64,000 nucleotides of DNA from Flavobacterium daejeonense DSM 17708 (GCF_000425425.1 NZ_AUDK01000022.1:1-64000); one strand, 5' to 3'. Numbered from the stretch's first letter, positions 41,116 to 50,468 are shown. The notes: generated by a model not told the origin, from the sequence alone. Translations and numbers: made by a program.

Positions 41116-43014
41116 TTAATATGCCCTGGCATCTTTACCTTCATAAAAATTCATGAAAGCGCGGTTCACCACACGGTTTCCTCCCGGCGTAGGATAATCT
41201 CCCGTAAAGTACCAGTCACCTAAATTTTTTGGACAAGCTATATGTAAATCTTCTACTGTTTGGAAAATAATTTTAACCTCTGCTTTAATTTCCGGAGAGC
41301 TTAACATTTCAGCAATTTTATCTGAAATTTCCTGATCGGTAAACGGTTCATAAATAGCCGACACATAGTTCACCACATCCACATCTTTGAAATCTTCCTG
41401 CGATTTACATTTTGCATAAACCTCATCCACAATATGATATAGATTTCTTTCTTTTAAAAGTGCTAATGCCGCTCTAAAAGCAACTAAACCTTCTAATTTA
41501 GCCATATCAATTCCGTAACAATCCGGATAACGAATTTGTGGTGCTGAAGAAACAATTACAATTCGTTTTGGATTCAAACGATCCATCATTTTGATGATAC
41601 TCTTTTTAAGCGTAGTTCCTCTTACAATACTATCATCAATAATCACCAGATTATCTTCAGGCTTAATTACTCCATAAGTTACATCATAAACGTGAGCTAC
41701 TAAATCATCACGACTATCATCCGCTGTAATAAAAGTTCTTAATTTAGCATCTTTAATCGCTACTTTTTCGGTACGAATTTTAACCTCTAATAATTCCTTT
41801 AAAGTTTCTGCAGTTAACGTATTTCTATTTTCTAAGATGCAATTGTTTTTTCTTTGATTTAAAAAATCCTGAGCCGCTTCAACCAATCCAAAGAAAGAAG
41901 TTTCCGCTGTATTTGGAATATAAGAAAATACCGTGTTGTCTGTATCCTGATCAATAGCTTTCAAAACTGCCGGCAGGATTAATTTCCCTAAATTTTTTCT
42001 TTCCTGATAAATTTCAGCGTCACTTCCTCTGGAGAAATAAATTCGCTCAAAAGAACAGGCTTTTTTAACCGTTGGAGTCAAAATTTCTTTCATTGAAACC
42101 GCTCCGTTTTTCTTGATAATCAAAGCACTTCCCGGATCAATTTCTTTAACTTCATCAAATGGGACATTAAAAACTGTTTGGATTACCGGTCTTTCAGAAG
42201 CCACCACTACAATTTCATCATCCTGATAAAAATAAGCCGGACGAATTCCAGCCGGATCCCTAAATACAAAAGCATCACCATGACCTAATAAACCAGCCAT
42301 AGCATATCCTCCATCAAGATTTTTAGCCGAACGCGCCAAAATTTTAGCCACATCCAGTCTTTCTGCAATTACCGGAGAAGCCTCTTGTTTCGAATAACCT
42401 TCCGCTTTACAATCCTGATACAACTGCATTACTTCTTTATCTAAAAAGTGACCGATTTTTTCCATTACCGTTACGGTATCAGCCATTTCTTTTGGATGTT
42501 GTCCTAATTCAACTAAATTTTGAAACAACTCCTTAACATTAGTCATGTTAAAGTTACCCGCCAAAATTAGGTTACGATGCATCCAGTTACTTTGTCTTAA
42601 AAAAGGATGCACACTTTCAATACTATTTTTACCAAAAGTTCCATAACGCACATGCCCCAAGAACAATTCTCCTATATAAGGAATATTCTTTTTTTGCGCC
42701 GCCACATCATCAGCATATTCCGGATTAGCAGTCAACTCTTCATTAATTCTTTCATTAATCTGAGTAAACACATCTTGAATAGGCTGAGCCTGATTAGAAC
42801 GAACTCGGCTAATATATCTCTCTCCCGGCTCCACATCCAGTTTGATACTTGCAAATCCGGCCCCATCCTGCCCACGATTGTGCTGTTTCTCCATCATCAG
42901 ATACATTTTTTGTATCCCATAAAAGGCAGAACCATACTTTTCTTTGTAATATTCAAGCGGTTTAAGCAGTCTAACTAAAGCTATTCCACATTCATGTTTT
43001 AAAGCGTCGCTCAT
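41116..43014 (-). CDS. purF: Amidophosphoribosyltransferase, long Bacteroidota form
   Basis: The 632-residue enzyme makes 5-phosphoribosylamine from PRPP and glutamine, the first step of purine synthesis. The N-terminal Ntn glutaminase domain has the nucleophile Cys9 (KHECGIALV, exposed after propeptide removal), then HNRGQDGAGF and LGHVRYGTFG. The C-terminal PRTase domain has the PRPP loop NLVIIDDSIVRGTTLKKSI and ISSAPQIRYPDCYGIDM-like segment. It is over 100 residues longer than Escherichia PurF; insertions lie in the glutaminase domain (about residues 75-125) and at the C-terminus, as in other Bacteroidota. The PfkB kinase gene is upstream on the same strand but is separated by a terminator. 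Confidence 0.9.
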   Translation of the reverse strand: MSDALKHECGIALVRLLKPLEYYKEKYGSAFYGIQKMYLMMEKQHNRGQDGAGFASIKLDVEPGERYISRVRSNQAQPIQDVFTQINERINEELTANPEYADDVAAQKKNIPYIGELFLGHVRYGTFGKNSIESVHPFLRQSNWMHRNLILAGNFNMTNVKELFQNLVELGQHPKEMADTVTVMEKIGHFLDKEVMQLYQDCKAEGYSKQEASPVIAERLDVAKILARSAKNLDGGYAMAGLLGHGDAFVFRDPAGIRPAYFYQDDEIVVVASERPVIQTVFNVPFDEVKEIDPGSALIIKKNGAVSMKEILTPTVKKACSFERIYFSRGSDAEIYQERKNLGKLILPAVLKAIDQDTDNTVFSYIPNTAETSFFGLVEAAQDFLNQRKNNCILENRNTLTAETLKELLEVKIRTEKVAIKDAKLRTFITADDSRDDLVAHVYDVTYGVIKPEDNLVIIDDSIVRGTTLKKSIIKMMDRLNPKRIVIVSSAPQIRYPDCYGIDMAKLEGLVAFRAALALLKERNLYHIVDEVYAKCKSQEDFKDVDVVNYVSAIYEPFTDQEISDKIAEMLSSPEIKAEVKIIFQTVEDLHIACPKNLGDWYFTGDYPTPGGNRVVNRAFMNFYEGKDARAY

Positions 43015-43071
43015 TGTAAATTTATTTGTAGTGTGAGTTTTTTACTAAACTATTAAAAACAATACTAATTA

Positions 43072-43097
43072 AAAAAGCCCCGTTTCCGAGGCTTCAA
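43072..43097 (-). terminator. Terminator of the PfkB kinase gene
   Basis: On the minus strand AAGCCTCG pairs with CGGGGCTT (one G-U) around GAAA, followed by six T. It begins about 8 nt after the stop. Confidence 0.8.
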
Positions 43098-43101
43098 AGC
43101 A

Positions 43102-44025
43102 TTATAATTCTATATCAAATTGTGTCAATGATTTAAATTGTTTTAATCGCGACACAACTTCTTCTTTATCTAAACTAAGCATTCGTTCTGTTCCAAATTT
43201 TTCCACGCAAAAGGAAGCCAAATTGGAACCATAAATAATTGCATTTTTCATATTCTCAAAAGAAACATTTTCACTTTGAGTAATAAATCCGGCGAAACCT
43301 CCCGCAAAAGTATCTCCTGCCCCTGTTGGATCAAAAACTTCTTCTAATGGTAATGCCGGCGCAAAAAACACATTGTTTTCATGAAACAACAATGCTCCGT
43401 GCTCTCCTTTTTTTATCACCACATATTCCGGCCCCATCGCCTGAATTTTAGCCGCAGCTTTCACTAAAGAATATTCTCCCGAAAGTTGTCTGGCTTCTTC
43501 ATCATTAATAGTAATAACATCTACACGTTTAATAACGTCCAGTAATTCAGGCAAAGCACAATCCATCCAAAAATTCATAGTATCCAAAACTACTAATTTA
43601 GGCTTGCTCTCTAACTGATCCAAAACACCACTTTGTACTAACGGATGCAGGTTTCCAAGCATCACCACATCGGCATTTTTAAAATTTTGAGGAACCTTTG
43701 GCTGAAAATCGGCCAAAACATTTAGTTGCGTATCCAAAGTATCTCTTGAATTCAAATCATTGTGATAACGACCGCTCCAAAAGAAAGTTTTACCTCCTTG
43801 TACTACTTCAAGACCGGAAATATCAATATTTCTATCCGTCAGTAAATCAATATATTCCTGAGGAAAATCATCTCCAACAACAGAGACGATAGCTGATTGC
43901 AGGTTAAAAAAAGCTGCCGAAAGCCCAATATAAGTTCCCGCTCCACCTAAAATCTTATCGGTTTTTCCGAATGGGGTTTCAATTGCGTCGAAAGCAACAG
44001 TTCCAACAATCAATAATTTATTCAT
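43102..44025 (-). CDS. PfkB-family carbohydrate or nucleoside kinase
   Basis: The 307-residue ribokinase-like enzyme begins MNKLLIVGTVAFDAIETPFGKTDKILGGAGTYIGLSAAFF and has the PfkB signature DPTGAGDTFAGGFAGF with the catalytic Asp near residue 250. Substrate cannot be deduced; ribokinase-family members near purF may phosphorylate nucleosides or ribose, but this is inference. The longest frame starts at 44073, but the promoter (TATCTTTG at 44051-44058, minus strand) lies downstream of that point, so the ATG at 44025 is the start. Confidence 0.87.
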   Translation of the reverse strand: MNKLLIVGTVAFDAIETPFGKTDKILGGAGTYIGLSAAFFNLQSAIVSVVGDDFPQEYIDLLTDRNIDISGLEVVQGGKTFFWSGRYHNDLNSRDTLDTQLNVLADFQPKVPQNFKNADVVMLGNLHPLVQSGVLDQLESKPKLVVLDTMNFWMDCALPELLDVIKRVDVITINDEEARQLSGEYSLVKAAAKIQAMGPEYVVIKKGEHGALLFHENNVFFAPALPLEEVFDPTGAGDTFAGGFAGFITQSENVSFENMKNAIIYGSNLASFCVEKFGTERMLSLDKEEVVSRLKQFKSLTQFDIEL

Positions 44026-44050
44026 TTTATGAATTTCGAAATTTAAGCTG

Positions 44051-44082
44051 CAAAGATAATTTATCTCTTGCAAAGTTGCAAA
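44051..44082 (-). promoter_or_regulatory. Promoter of the PfkB kinase gene
   Basis: TTTG (44082-44079), 20-nt spacer, TATCTTTG (44058-44051) on the minus strand; the ATG at 44025 is 26 nt downstream. It decides the start codon. Confidence 0.8.
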
Positions 44083-44099
44083 GTTTTAAGCTCAGTTTA

Positions 44100-44705
44100 T
44101 TACTTAGCAGCTTTTGCCTCCAGCTGACTCTTCATATTTCTAAAAGTGTAAAAAGGCGCTTTAGCTATCATCATATTAATAAAAAAAGCCGGAATATTAG
44201 ATTCGGGATCACCATACAACTGCTGTGTAACCTGAGTATGATTAGCATCCAACTTTTTCAAAGTCCAAATCCCTTTGAATTTTGTTAACCGAACCACATC
44301 TTTTTTCTCCTTCACATAATCATTATAAGGCGTAAGCAAAACAACATAATCCTCTTTTCTTTTTTGAAGCTGAACTTTCGAAACATGATCCCGATCTTTC
44401 ACTGGCCACTCCACATCATTATGGATATAAAAAATCCAGGTCGAGTCATTTATTTTTTTTACCAAATCCGACTCCGCTATCCTGTAACTCCAGTTTTTAA
44501 GATTTTTTATATCAAGAATTTTTTTCAGCACCGTATCAACTGGCGACTTAACCTGCATGGTTACCTTATATTCTTTTATTGCAACCGAATCGGTTTTTCG
44601 GGTATAGACCTTTATCCCTTCTTTATCAATAGCTAACTCCCACGGCCTTTGCTGAAAAACAAAACCGGAGAACATAAAAATGAAAATAAAAAAGAATTTA
44701 GTCAT
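44100..44705 (-). CDS. START-domain lipid-binding-like protein, exported
   Basis: The 201-residue protein has an N-terminal signal (FFFIFIFMFSGFVF) and a START-like domain over the rest (WELAIDKEGIKVYTRKTDSVAIKEYKV, LDIKNLKNWSYRIAESDLVKKI, WPVKDRDHVSKVQL, FKGIWTLKKLDANHTQVTQQLYGDPESNIPAFFIN). START domains hold lipids in a deep pocket. In Bacteroidota such small secreted forms are common and uncharacterised. It begins 19 nt after rnhA and probably shares the purN-rnhA transcript. Confidence 0.82.
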   Translation of the reverse strand: MTKFFFIFIFMFSGFVFQQRPWELAIDKEGIKVYTRKTDSVAIKEYKVTMQVKSPVDTVLKKILDIKNLKNWSYRIAESDLVKKINDSTWIFYIHNDVEWPVKDRDHVSKVQLQKRKEDYVVLLTPYNDYVKEKKDVVRLTKFKGIWTLKKLDANHTQVTQQLYGDPESNIPAFFINMMIAKAPFYTFRNMKSQLEAKAAK

Positions 44706-44724
44706 CTTGTGAATTTATAAAAAA

Positions 44725-45204
44725 TCAAATCAATTTTCCGTCTTCATTTTCATAAAAAGCATCAATTGACAAACTCTTTTGGTTGGAAGCAAAAACAGCC
44801 AACTCATCACAACGTTCATTTTGAGGATGACTATTATGCCCTTTAATCCACTTAAAATCCACCTGATGTTTGCGATACACTTTTAAAAAGCGCTGCCACA
44901 AATCGGCATTTTTTCTTCCTGCAAAAGCTTTTTTTTCCCAACCTAAAACCCATTTCTTAACCACAGAATCCACTACATACTTAGAATCTGAAACAACCAG
45001 CACTTTCATATTCGGATTTTTTAATTTTTCTAACCCTACGATTACCGCCAACAATTCCATTCTGTTATTTGTAGTATAACGAAACCCCTCATAAAACTCT
45101 TTTTTATGAGTTGTCCCCACTAATTCCATAATGACTCCATAACCTCCGGGGCCGGGATTCCCCTTTGCAGCACCATCAGTATATATATGTACCTGATATT
45201 CCAA
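44725..45204 (-). CDS. rnhA: Ribonuclease HI
   Basis: The 159-residue protein cleaves RNA in RNA-DNA hybrids. Catalytic acids are all present: Asp10 in IYTDGAAKGNPGPGG, Glu50 in NNRMELLAV, Asp73 in VVSDSKYV and Asp133 in RCDELAV, with the flexible-loop His in IKGHNSHPQN. The start is TTG at 45204, 2 nt after the purN stop, with no alternative ATG keeping the EYQVHIYTDG strand, which implies translational coupling to purN. Confidence 0.95.
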   Translation of the reverse strand: MEYQVHIYTDGAAKGNPGPGGYGVIMELVGTTHKKEFYEGFRYTTNNRMELLAVIVGLEKLKNPNMKVLVVSDSKYVVDSVVKKWVLGWEKKAFAGRKNADLWQRFLKVYRKHQVDFKWIKGHNSHPQNERCDELAVFASNQKSLSIDAFYENEDGKLI

Positions 45205-45206
45205 TT

Positions 45207-45776
45207 TTACGATTTAGCCTTTAACAAATCAGCAACAACTCCCGGAAAATACTTTTGTTCCAATTCATGAATTTTTTCAGCCACTACCTCAGGCGTATCA
45301 GTCTCTAAAACGGTTAGCTGTTTTTGAAAAATAATTGCCCCTTCATCATAATGTTCGTTCACATAATGAATGGTAATTCCTGTTTCTTTTTCTCTGTTTT
45401 CTACAACCGCCTTATGCACATGCATCCCATACATCCCTTTTCCGCCATATTTTGGCAACAAGGCAGGATGTATATTAATAATTTTATCCGGATAAGCCTC
45501 AATGACAGCATCCGGAAATTTTAATAGAAAACCAGCCAAAACTATCAAATCAGGTTGAATATCATTTATTTTTTGTAATAATTCACTTTCGTTTAATTCT
45601 GATTTTGTAAAAATCACGCAAGGAACATTATTATTTTTTGCCCTGTCAATCACTTTTGCATTTGCATTATTAGTAAAAACACTTACTACTTCGGCAAGAG
45701 CCGTTCCTTGAAAATATTTAATAATATTTTCAGCATTTGTCCCAGATCCAGAAGCAAAAACAACAATTTTTTTCAT
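45207..45776 (-). CDS. purN: Phosphoribosylglycinamide formyltransferase
   Basis: The 189-residue enzyme transfers a formyl group from 10-formyltetrahydrofolate to GAR in purine synthesis. It has the N-terminal VFASGSGTNAENII phosphate loop, the family motif INIHPALLPKYGGKGMYGMHVHKAVVENREKETGITIHYVNEHYDEGAII with the catalytic His and Asp, and a normal length. It heads a probable purN-rnhA-START operon and diverges from acpP. No exact promoter box is seen within 100 nt upstream. Confidence 0.95.
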   Translation of the reverse strand: MKKIVVFASGSGTNAENIIKYFQGTALAEVVSVFTNNANAKVIDRAKNNNVPCVIFTKSELNESELLQKINDIQPDLIVLAGFLLKFPDAVIEAYPDKIINIHPALLPKYGGKGMYGMHVHKAVVENREKETGITIHYVNEHYDEGAIIFQKQLTVLETDTPEVVAEKIHELEQKYFPGVVADLLKAKS

Positions 45777-45893
45777 ATTTCATCTCATTTAAGTCACACA
45801 AAAAAAAGAATAAAAAACGAAATTAAATAGCTTTGATATCTCTTTGTTTAAAATTATTTTTTATTTTAGATGTCACATTTATCAACTTAATAG

Positions 45894-45922
45894 TTGTTTT
45901 AAAATAAAGTTTTTTATTTTTG
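45894..45922 (+). promoter_or_regulatory. Promoter of acpP
   Basis: TTG at 45894-45896, 18-nt spacer, TATTTTTG at 45915-45922; the ATG is 31 nt downstream. Confidence 0.8.
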
Positions 45923-45952
45923 CCACAAAATTAAATTCTAAAATTAAAGATT

Positions 45953-46189
45953 ATGTCAGACATTGCATCAAGAGTAAAAGCGATTATCGTAGACAAATTA
46001 GGCGTTGACGAAAACGAAGTTGTAACAGAAGCAAGCTTCACTAATGATTTAGGAGCTGACTCATTAGACACTGTTGAGCTTATTATGGAATTCGAAAAAG
46101 AATTCGATATTCAAATTCCAGACGATCAAGCTGAAAACATTGCTACTGTTGGTCAAGCTATTTCTTACATCGAAGAAGCTAAAAAATAA
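45953..46189 (+). CDS. acpP: Acyl carrier protein
   Basis: The 78-residue acidic protein carries growing acyl chains on a phosphopantetheine attached to Ser37 in the motif [17 protein letters not shown]. Sequence and length are typical. It is followed by fabF and rnc, the order common in bacteria, but two hairpins in the 174-nt acpP-fabF spacer probably make acpP the more abundant message. Confidence 0.98.
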   Translation: MSDIASRVKAIIVDKLGVDENEVVTEASFTNDLGADSLDTVELIMEFEKEFDIQIPDDQAENIATVGQAISYIEEAKK

Positions 46190-46197
46190 TAAATATT

Positions 46198-46240
46198 CAC
46201 CCATATCTGAATTTTAGGTATGGGTGTTATTATTTTTTCA
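46198..46240 (+). terminator. Partial terminator after acpP
   Basis: CACCCATA (46198-46205) pairs with TATGGGTG (46219-46226) around 13 nt, then TTATTATTTTTT. A fraction of transcripts likely ends here and the rest reads into fabF. Confidence 0.6.
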
Positions 46241-46293
46241 ATTGAGAATTACAGATTGAATTTCAATCAAAAAAGATACACACAATCTAAATC

Positions 46294-46331
46294 ACCCACT
46301 ACTTTATAATTATACAGTAAAGAGAGTGGGT
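46294..46331 (+). promoter_or_regulatory. Hairpin in the fabF leader
   Basis: ACCCACT (46294-46300) pairs with AGTGGGT (46325-46331) and an inner CTTTA with TAAAG. It ends 32 nt before the fabF ATG with only a short T stretch, so it may be an attenuator, processing site or 5' stabiliser. Confidence 0.4.
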
Positions 46332-46363
46332 TTATTTGTTAATACATAACAAAATTTAAATGT

Positions 46364-47617
46364 ATGGAATTAAGGCGAGTAGTTGTAACAGGTTTAGGAG
46401 CGCTTACCCCAATAGGTAATACTGTTGAGGAGTATTGGAATAGTCTTATTAACGGAGTTAGCGGAGCTGCACCAATCACTTATTTTGACGCGTCAAAATT
46501 CAAAACACAGTTTGCTTGTGAATTAAAAAACTTCAATGTTGAAAATTTTATTGATCGCAAGGAAGCCAGAAAAATGGATCGCTTTACACAATATGCAGTA
46601 GTTTCTGCAACTGAGGCGATGGAAGATGCCAATTTCGATTTAGACAAAATTGATGTTGACAGAGCAGGAGTTATTTGGGGTTCAGGTATCGGAGGTTTAG
46701 AAACTTTTCAAATAGAAATGCTAAACTATGCCGCTGGTGACGGGACACCAAAATTTAACCCTTTCTTCATCCCTAAAATGATTGGCGATATTGCTTGCGG
46801 GCATATTTCCATAAAATACGGTTTTAGAGGACCAAATTTCGGAACTGTTTCTGCTTGTGCTTCTTCTACAAACGCTATTATTGACGCATTCAACTATATC
46901 CGCTTAGGTCATGCTGACGTAATGGTAACCGGAGGTTCTGAAGCCGCAGTAACTATTGCAGGAATGGGAGGTTTTAACGCTTTACACGCATTATCCACAA
47001 GAAATGACGCCCCTGAAACAGCTTCAAGACCGATGGACAAAGACAGAGATGGTTTTGTTTTAGGTGAAGGTGCCGGAGCGTTAATCTTAGAAGAATACGA
47101 GCATGCAATTGCACGTGGCGCTAAAATCTATTGTGAAATAGGCGGAGGCGGTATGTCTGCTGATGCTCACCACATTACAGCTCCACATCCGGAAGGATTA
47201 GGTGCCAAAAATGTAATGCTAAACTGCTTGAGAGATGCCGGTTTAAAACCAACTGACGTTGATGGTGTTAACATGCACGGAACTTCAACTCCACTTGGAG
47301 ATCAGGCCGAATCAAAAGCTATTTTACAAGTTTTTGGAGAACATGCTTACACCATGAACTTGAATTCTACAAAATCTATGACCGGTCACTTGTTAGGAGC
47401 TGCCGGAGCTATTGAAACAATTGCTTCTATTCTGTCTTTAAAACACGGAATTGTTCCTCCGACAATTAATCATTTTACAGATGACGAAACTATCGATCCA
47501 AAATTAAACTTCACTTTCAATACGGCTCAAAAAAGAGAAATGAATGTGGTTATGAGCAACACTTTTGGTTTTGGAGGTCATAATGCTTGTGTATTAGTGA
47601 AAAAATTAGGATTCTAA
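46364..47617 (+). CDS. fabF: 3-oxoacyl-ACP synthase II
   Basis: The 417-residue condensing enzyme elongates fatty acids. Catalytic residues are Cys165 (VSACASSTNA), His305 (VNMHGTSTPLGD) and His342 (KSMTGHLLGAAG). The N-terminus RRVVVTGLGALTPIGNT and the end NTFGFGGHNACVLVKK are typical. It lies between acpP and rnc; rnc begins 9 nt after its stop. Confidence 0.97.
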   Translation: MELRRVVVTGLGALTPIGNTVEEYWNSLINGVSGAAPITYFDASKFKTQFACELKNFNVENFIDRKEARKMDRFTQYAVVSATEAMEDANFDLDKIDVDRAGVIWGSGIGGLETFQIEMLNYAAGDGTPKFNPFFIPKMIGDIACGHISIKYGFRGPNFGTVSACASSTNAIIDAFNYIRLGHADVMVTGGSEAAVTIAGMGGFNALHALSTRNDAPETASRPMDKDRDGFVLGEGAGALILEEYEHAIARGAKIYCEIGGGGMSADAHHITAPHPEGLGAKNVMLNCLRDAGLKPTDVDGVNMHGTSTPLGDQAESKAILQVFGEHAYTMNLNSTKSMTGHLLGAAGAIETIASILSLKHGIVPPTINHFTDDETIDPKLNFTFNTAQKREMNVVMSNTFGFGGHNACVLVKKLGF

Positions 47618-47626
47618 TTTGATACT

Positions 47627-48367
47627 ATGAGTATATTCAAAAAAATATTCAAAAAATCCCGTTCTCAAGAAGACGGGATTTTTTTTGATGCCATCCAAAA
47701 AATACTGGGATTTCCCCCTGGAAAACTGAGTCATTACCAAAAAGCCTTTACACATCGCTCCTCCGGAAAAACCGATGCAACAGGAAATCCTGTTAGCTAT
47801 GAACGCTTGGAATTTCTTGGCGATGCCATGTTAAGCTCAGTAATTGCGGCACATTTATTTAACGAAGTACCACACGGAGACGAAGGTTACTTAACTAAAA
47901 TGCGCTCAAAAATTGTCAGCAGAGAACACCTTAATGAATTGGGAAAAGATTTAGATCTGATACGATTTGTTGACAGCAAAGTTCCGGTGCAACATTTTGG
48001 TGAAAACATCCACGGCAATATTTTTGAATCACTCATTGGAGCTATTTATCTGGACAAAGGCTATTTTTTCTGCGAAAAATTCATTCAAAAAAAAGTAATT
48101 ACTCCTTATGTTGACATTCCCCGACTGGAAGGAAAAGTTATCAGCTACAAAAGTTTAATTATCGAATGGTGTCAAAAAGAAAAAAGACAATTTCATTATG
48201 ACATTTACGAAGACAACGCCATAGATGGGCAGCGTTTATTTGGAGTAAAATTAAGCATTGATGAAAAAGTAGTTGCAAAAGCACGTGCAACTTCTAAAAA
48301 GAAAGCCGAAGAAAAAGCTTCCCAACGCGCTTATTTTGCATTTCAGGAAAAAATGAACAAAAAATAA
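47627..48367 (+). CDS. rnc: Ribonuclease III
   Basis: The 246-residue endonuclease cleaves double-stranded RNA in rRNA processing. The catalytic domain has the signature YERLEFLGDAMLSSVIAAHLF, with acidic metal ligands and a second acidic site in GNIFESLIGAIYLDKGY. A dsRNA-binding domain lies at about residues 170-240 (YKSLIIEWCQKEKRQFHYDIYEDNAIDGQRLFGVKLSI, ATSKKKAEEKASQRAYFAF). It begins 9 nt after fabF. Confidence 0.95.
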   Translation: MSIFKKIFKKSRSQEDGIFFDAIQKILGFPPGKLSHYQKAFTHRSSGKTDATGNPVSYERLEFLGDAMLSSVIAAHLFNEVPHGDEGYLTKMRSKIVSREHLNELGKDLDLIRFVDSKVPVQHFGENIHGNIFESLIGAIYLDKGYFFCEKFIQKKVITPYVDIPRLEGKVISYKSLIIEWCQKEKRQFHYDIYEDNAIDGQRLFGVKLSIDEKVVAKARATSKKKAEEKASQRAYFAFQEKMNKK

Positions 48368-48481
48368 GACTATTTTTCTTTACTCTACAACGTTTTCGTT
48401 TTAAATTTAACGAATTCCTTGTATTTTCAACACTTAAACTTAGGGAGAAATAGTATATTTACATCTTTATTTTTAAAGAAG

Positions 48482-48970
48482 ATGGCTGTTCATAAACTAA
48501 GTCTTGATGAATTTGACGAAATAGACTATAATCTAATCGCAATTCACACATCTTTAGACGATTATAGATTGGCATATTTTATCAATCAAAAACTTCCCAT
48601 AAATCTCGCCAAGAGCGAAGATGAAGTTCATATAAATGTCAAAGAAGGCGAAACAATGTTTTCGAGATTTTATTTTTATGACGAAGAAAATACTGTGTCC
48701 TGGAATTTGGTTCAAAACAAAAATGAAGTTGTACCGGGCAATAACTTTCAGGCTCAGGATTTATTTTCAAACACAGAGGAAGGTATTTCAGCAAAAGCAT
48801 ATTTGTTGCCCGAATTAAAAAAAGCCGACTATTTTTTAAAAATAGACAACACCGATGACAGCATTGATGTAAATACAATAAAGACAATATTAAATACAAT
48901 AGACAATATAACAGCAGTTTATACTGTTGAAACAAAACAAATAAAATCTAAAAACAATCTAATTTTTTAA
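48482..48970 (+). CDS. IPExxxVDY family protein
   Basis: The 162-residue protein matches the Bacteroidota family named for an IPExxxVDY motif, here LPELKKADYFLKI near residue 115. It starts MAVHKLSLDEFDEIDYNLIAIHTSLDDYRLAYFINQKLPINL, which fixes the ATG at 48482, not the upstream TTG-initiated frame. The function of the family is unknown. It sits immediately before pyk (stop to ATG 5 nt) and after rnc, so a role tied to either is possible but unproven. A near-consensus box (TATATTTA) lies about 25 nt upstream. Confidence 0.88.
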   Translation: MAVHKLSLDEFDEIDYNLIAIHTSLDDYRLAYFINQKLPINLAKSEDEVHINVKEGETMFSRFYFYDEENTVSWNLVQNKNEVVPGNNFQAQDLFSNTEEGISAKAYLLPELKKADYFLKIDNTDDSIDVNTIKTILNTIDNITAVYTVETKQIKSKNNLIF

Positions 48971-48975
48971 CGCAA

Positions 48976-50412
48976 ATGATTACTACAAACAAGAAAACTA
49001 AAATTGTGGCTACTCTTGGGCCTGCTTGCAGCACGAGAGAAACCATAAAAGATATGGTTGAAGCAGGTGTAAATGTATTTAGAATCAATTTCTCTCATGC
49101 TGATTACAATGATGTAAAAAACAGAATTGAAATCATCAGAGGACTTAACAAAGAATTTGGATACACTACAGCCATTCTAGCAGACTTACAAGGGCCAAAA
49201 CTTCGTGTTGGAGTAATGAACGACGGCGTTGTTGTAAACGACGGTGATTTGATCACCTTTACTACTGCCGAAGACATTGTAGGAACTGCCGAAAGAGTTT
49301 TCATGAAATACCAAAACTTTCCAAACGACGTAAATCCGGGAGAAAGAATCTTACTAGACGACGGAAAATTAATTTTCGAAATCGTTTCTACAGATAAAAA
49401 AACTGAAGTAGTTGCCAAAGTAATTCAAGGTGGTGAATTGAAATCTAAAAAAGGAGTTAACTTACCAAACACTAAAATTTCTCTTCCTGCATTAACAGAA
49501 AAAGATATCGCTGACGCTATTTTTGCCATTGAACAAAAAGTAGACTGGATTGCTCTTTCTTTCGTAAAAACACCACAGGATTTGAAAGATCTTCAGGATT
49601 TAATTGCAGAACACTCTGAATACAAAATTCCAATTATTGCCAAAATCGAAATGCCGGAAGCATTAGAAAACATGGACAAAATTGTAGCTTATTGCGACGG
49701 TTTAATGGTGGCTCGTGGAGATCTTGGAGTTGAATTACCAGCTCACGAAGTTCCATTAGTACAAAAAGACTTAATCCGCAGAGCTAAAACAGCCAGAATT
49801 CCGGTTATCGTTGCTACTCAAATGATGGAAACGATGATTAGTAGTTTAACCCCAACCCGTGCCGAAGTTAATGACGTTGCTAACTCGGTTATGGATGGTG
49901 CCGATGCAGTAATGCTTTCGGGAGAAACAGCTGCCGGAAACTACCCGGTACAGGTAATTAAAAAAATGACTCAAATTTGCGAAGCAGTAGAAAACTCTCC
50001 GTTAATTCAGGTTCCACAAAATACACCACAAATTAAAACGAATCGTTTTATCACTAAAACTATTTGTCGCCATGCTGCTGTAATGGCAAATTCTATTGAA
50101 GCAAAAGCTATTTCTACAATGACTAACAGTGGTTACACAGCATTTCAATTATCTGCCTGGAGACCTAACACTGCCGAAATTTTAGTTTTCACTTCTAACG
50201 AAAGAATCCTTACGCAATTAAACTTACTATGGGGTGTTAGAACTTTTTTCTATGATAAAGAAGAAAGTACAGATACTACTGTAACGGAAATCAACAATAT
50301 TGCTAAAGAAAATGGGCATGTTCAAGCCGGTGACTACATCATCAACCTGGCTTCGATGCCTATTAAAGAAAGAGGAATGGTTAATACCTTGAGAGTTTCT
50401 GAAATTAGCTAA
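48976..50412 (+). CDS. pyk: Pyruvate kinase
   Basis: The 478-residue enzyme converts phosphoenolpyruvate to pyruvate with ATP formation. The barrel begins TKIVATLGPACSTRETIKDMVEAGVNVFRINFSHAD. The active-site Lys-Glu pair is in IAKIEMPEALENMDKI, VARGDLGVELPAHEVP follows, and PVIVATQMMETMI precedes the C-terminal allosteric domain. Length is normal. It is cotranscribed with the IPExxxVDY gene and followed by a terminator. Confidence 0.97.
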   Translation: MITTNKKTKIVATLGPACSTRETIKDMVEAGVNVFRINFSHADYNDVKNRIEIIRGLNKEFGYTTAILADLQGPKLRVGVMNDGVVVNDGDLITFTTAEDIVGTAERVFMKYQNFPNDVNPGERILLDDGKLIFEIVSTDKKTEVVAKVIQGGELKSKKGVNLPNTKISLPALTEKDIADAIFAIEQKVDWIALSFVKTPQDLKDLQDLIAEHSEYKIPIIAKIEMPEALENMDKIVAYCDGLMVARGDLGVELPAHEVPLVQKDLIRRAKTARIPVIVATQMMETMISSLTPTRAEVNDVANSVMDGADAVMLSGETAAGNYPVQVIKKMTQICEAVENSPLIQVPQNTPQIKTNRFITKTICRHAAVMANSIEAKAISTMTNSGYTAFQLSAWRPNTAEILVFTSNERILTQLNLLWGVRTFFYDKEESTDTTVTEINNIAKENGHVQAGDYIINLASMPIKERGMVNTLRVSEIS

Positions 50413-50437
50413 AAAACTATTTTCCTTAAATACTAAG

Positions 50438-50468
50438 TCCGTCCCGATTTATCGTGACGGATTTTTTT
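50438..50468 (+). terminator. Terminator of pyk
   Basis: TCCGTC (50438-50443) pairs with GACGGA (50456-50461) around 12 nt, followed by seven T. It begins 26 nt after the stop. Confidence 0.8.
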
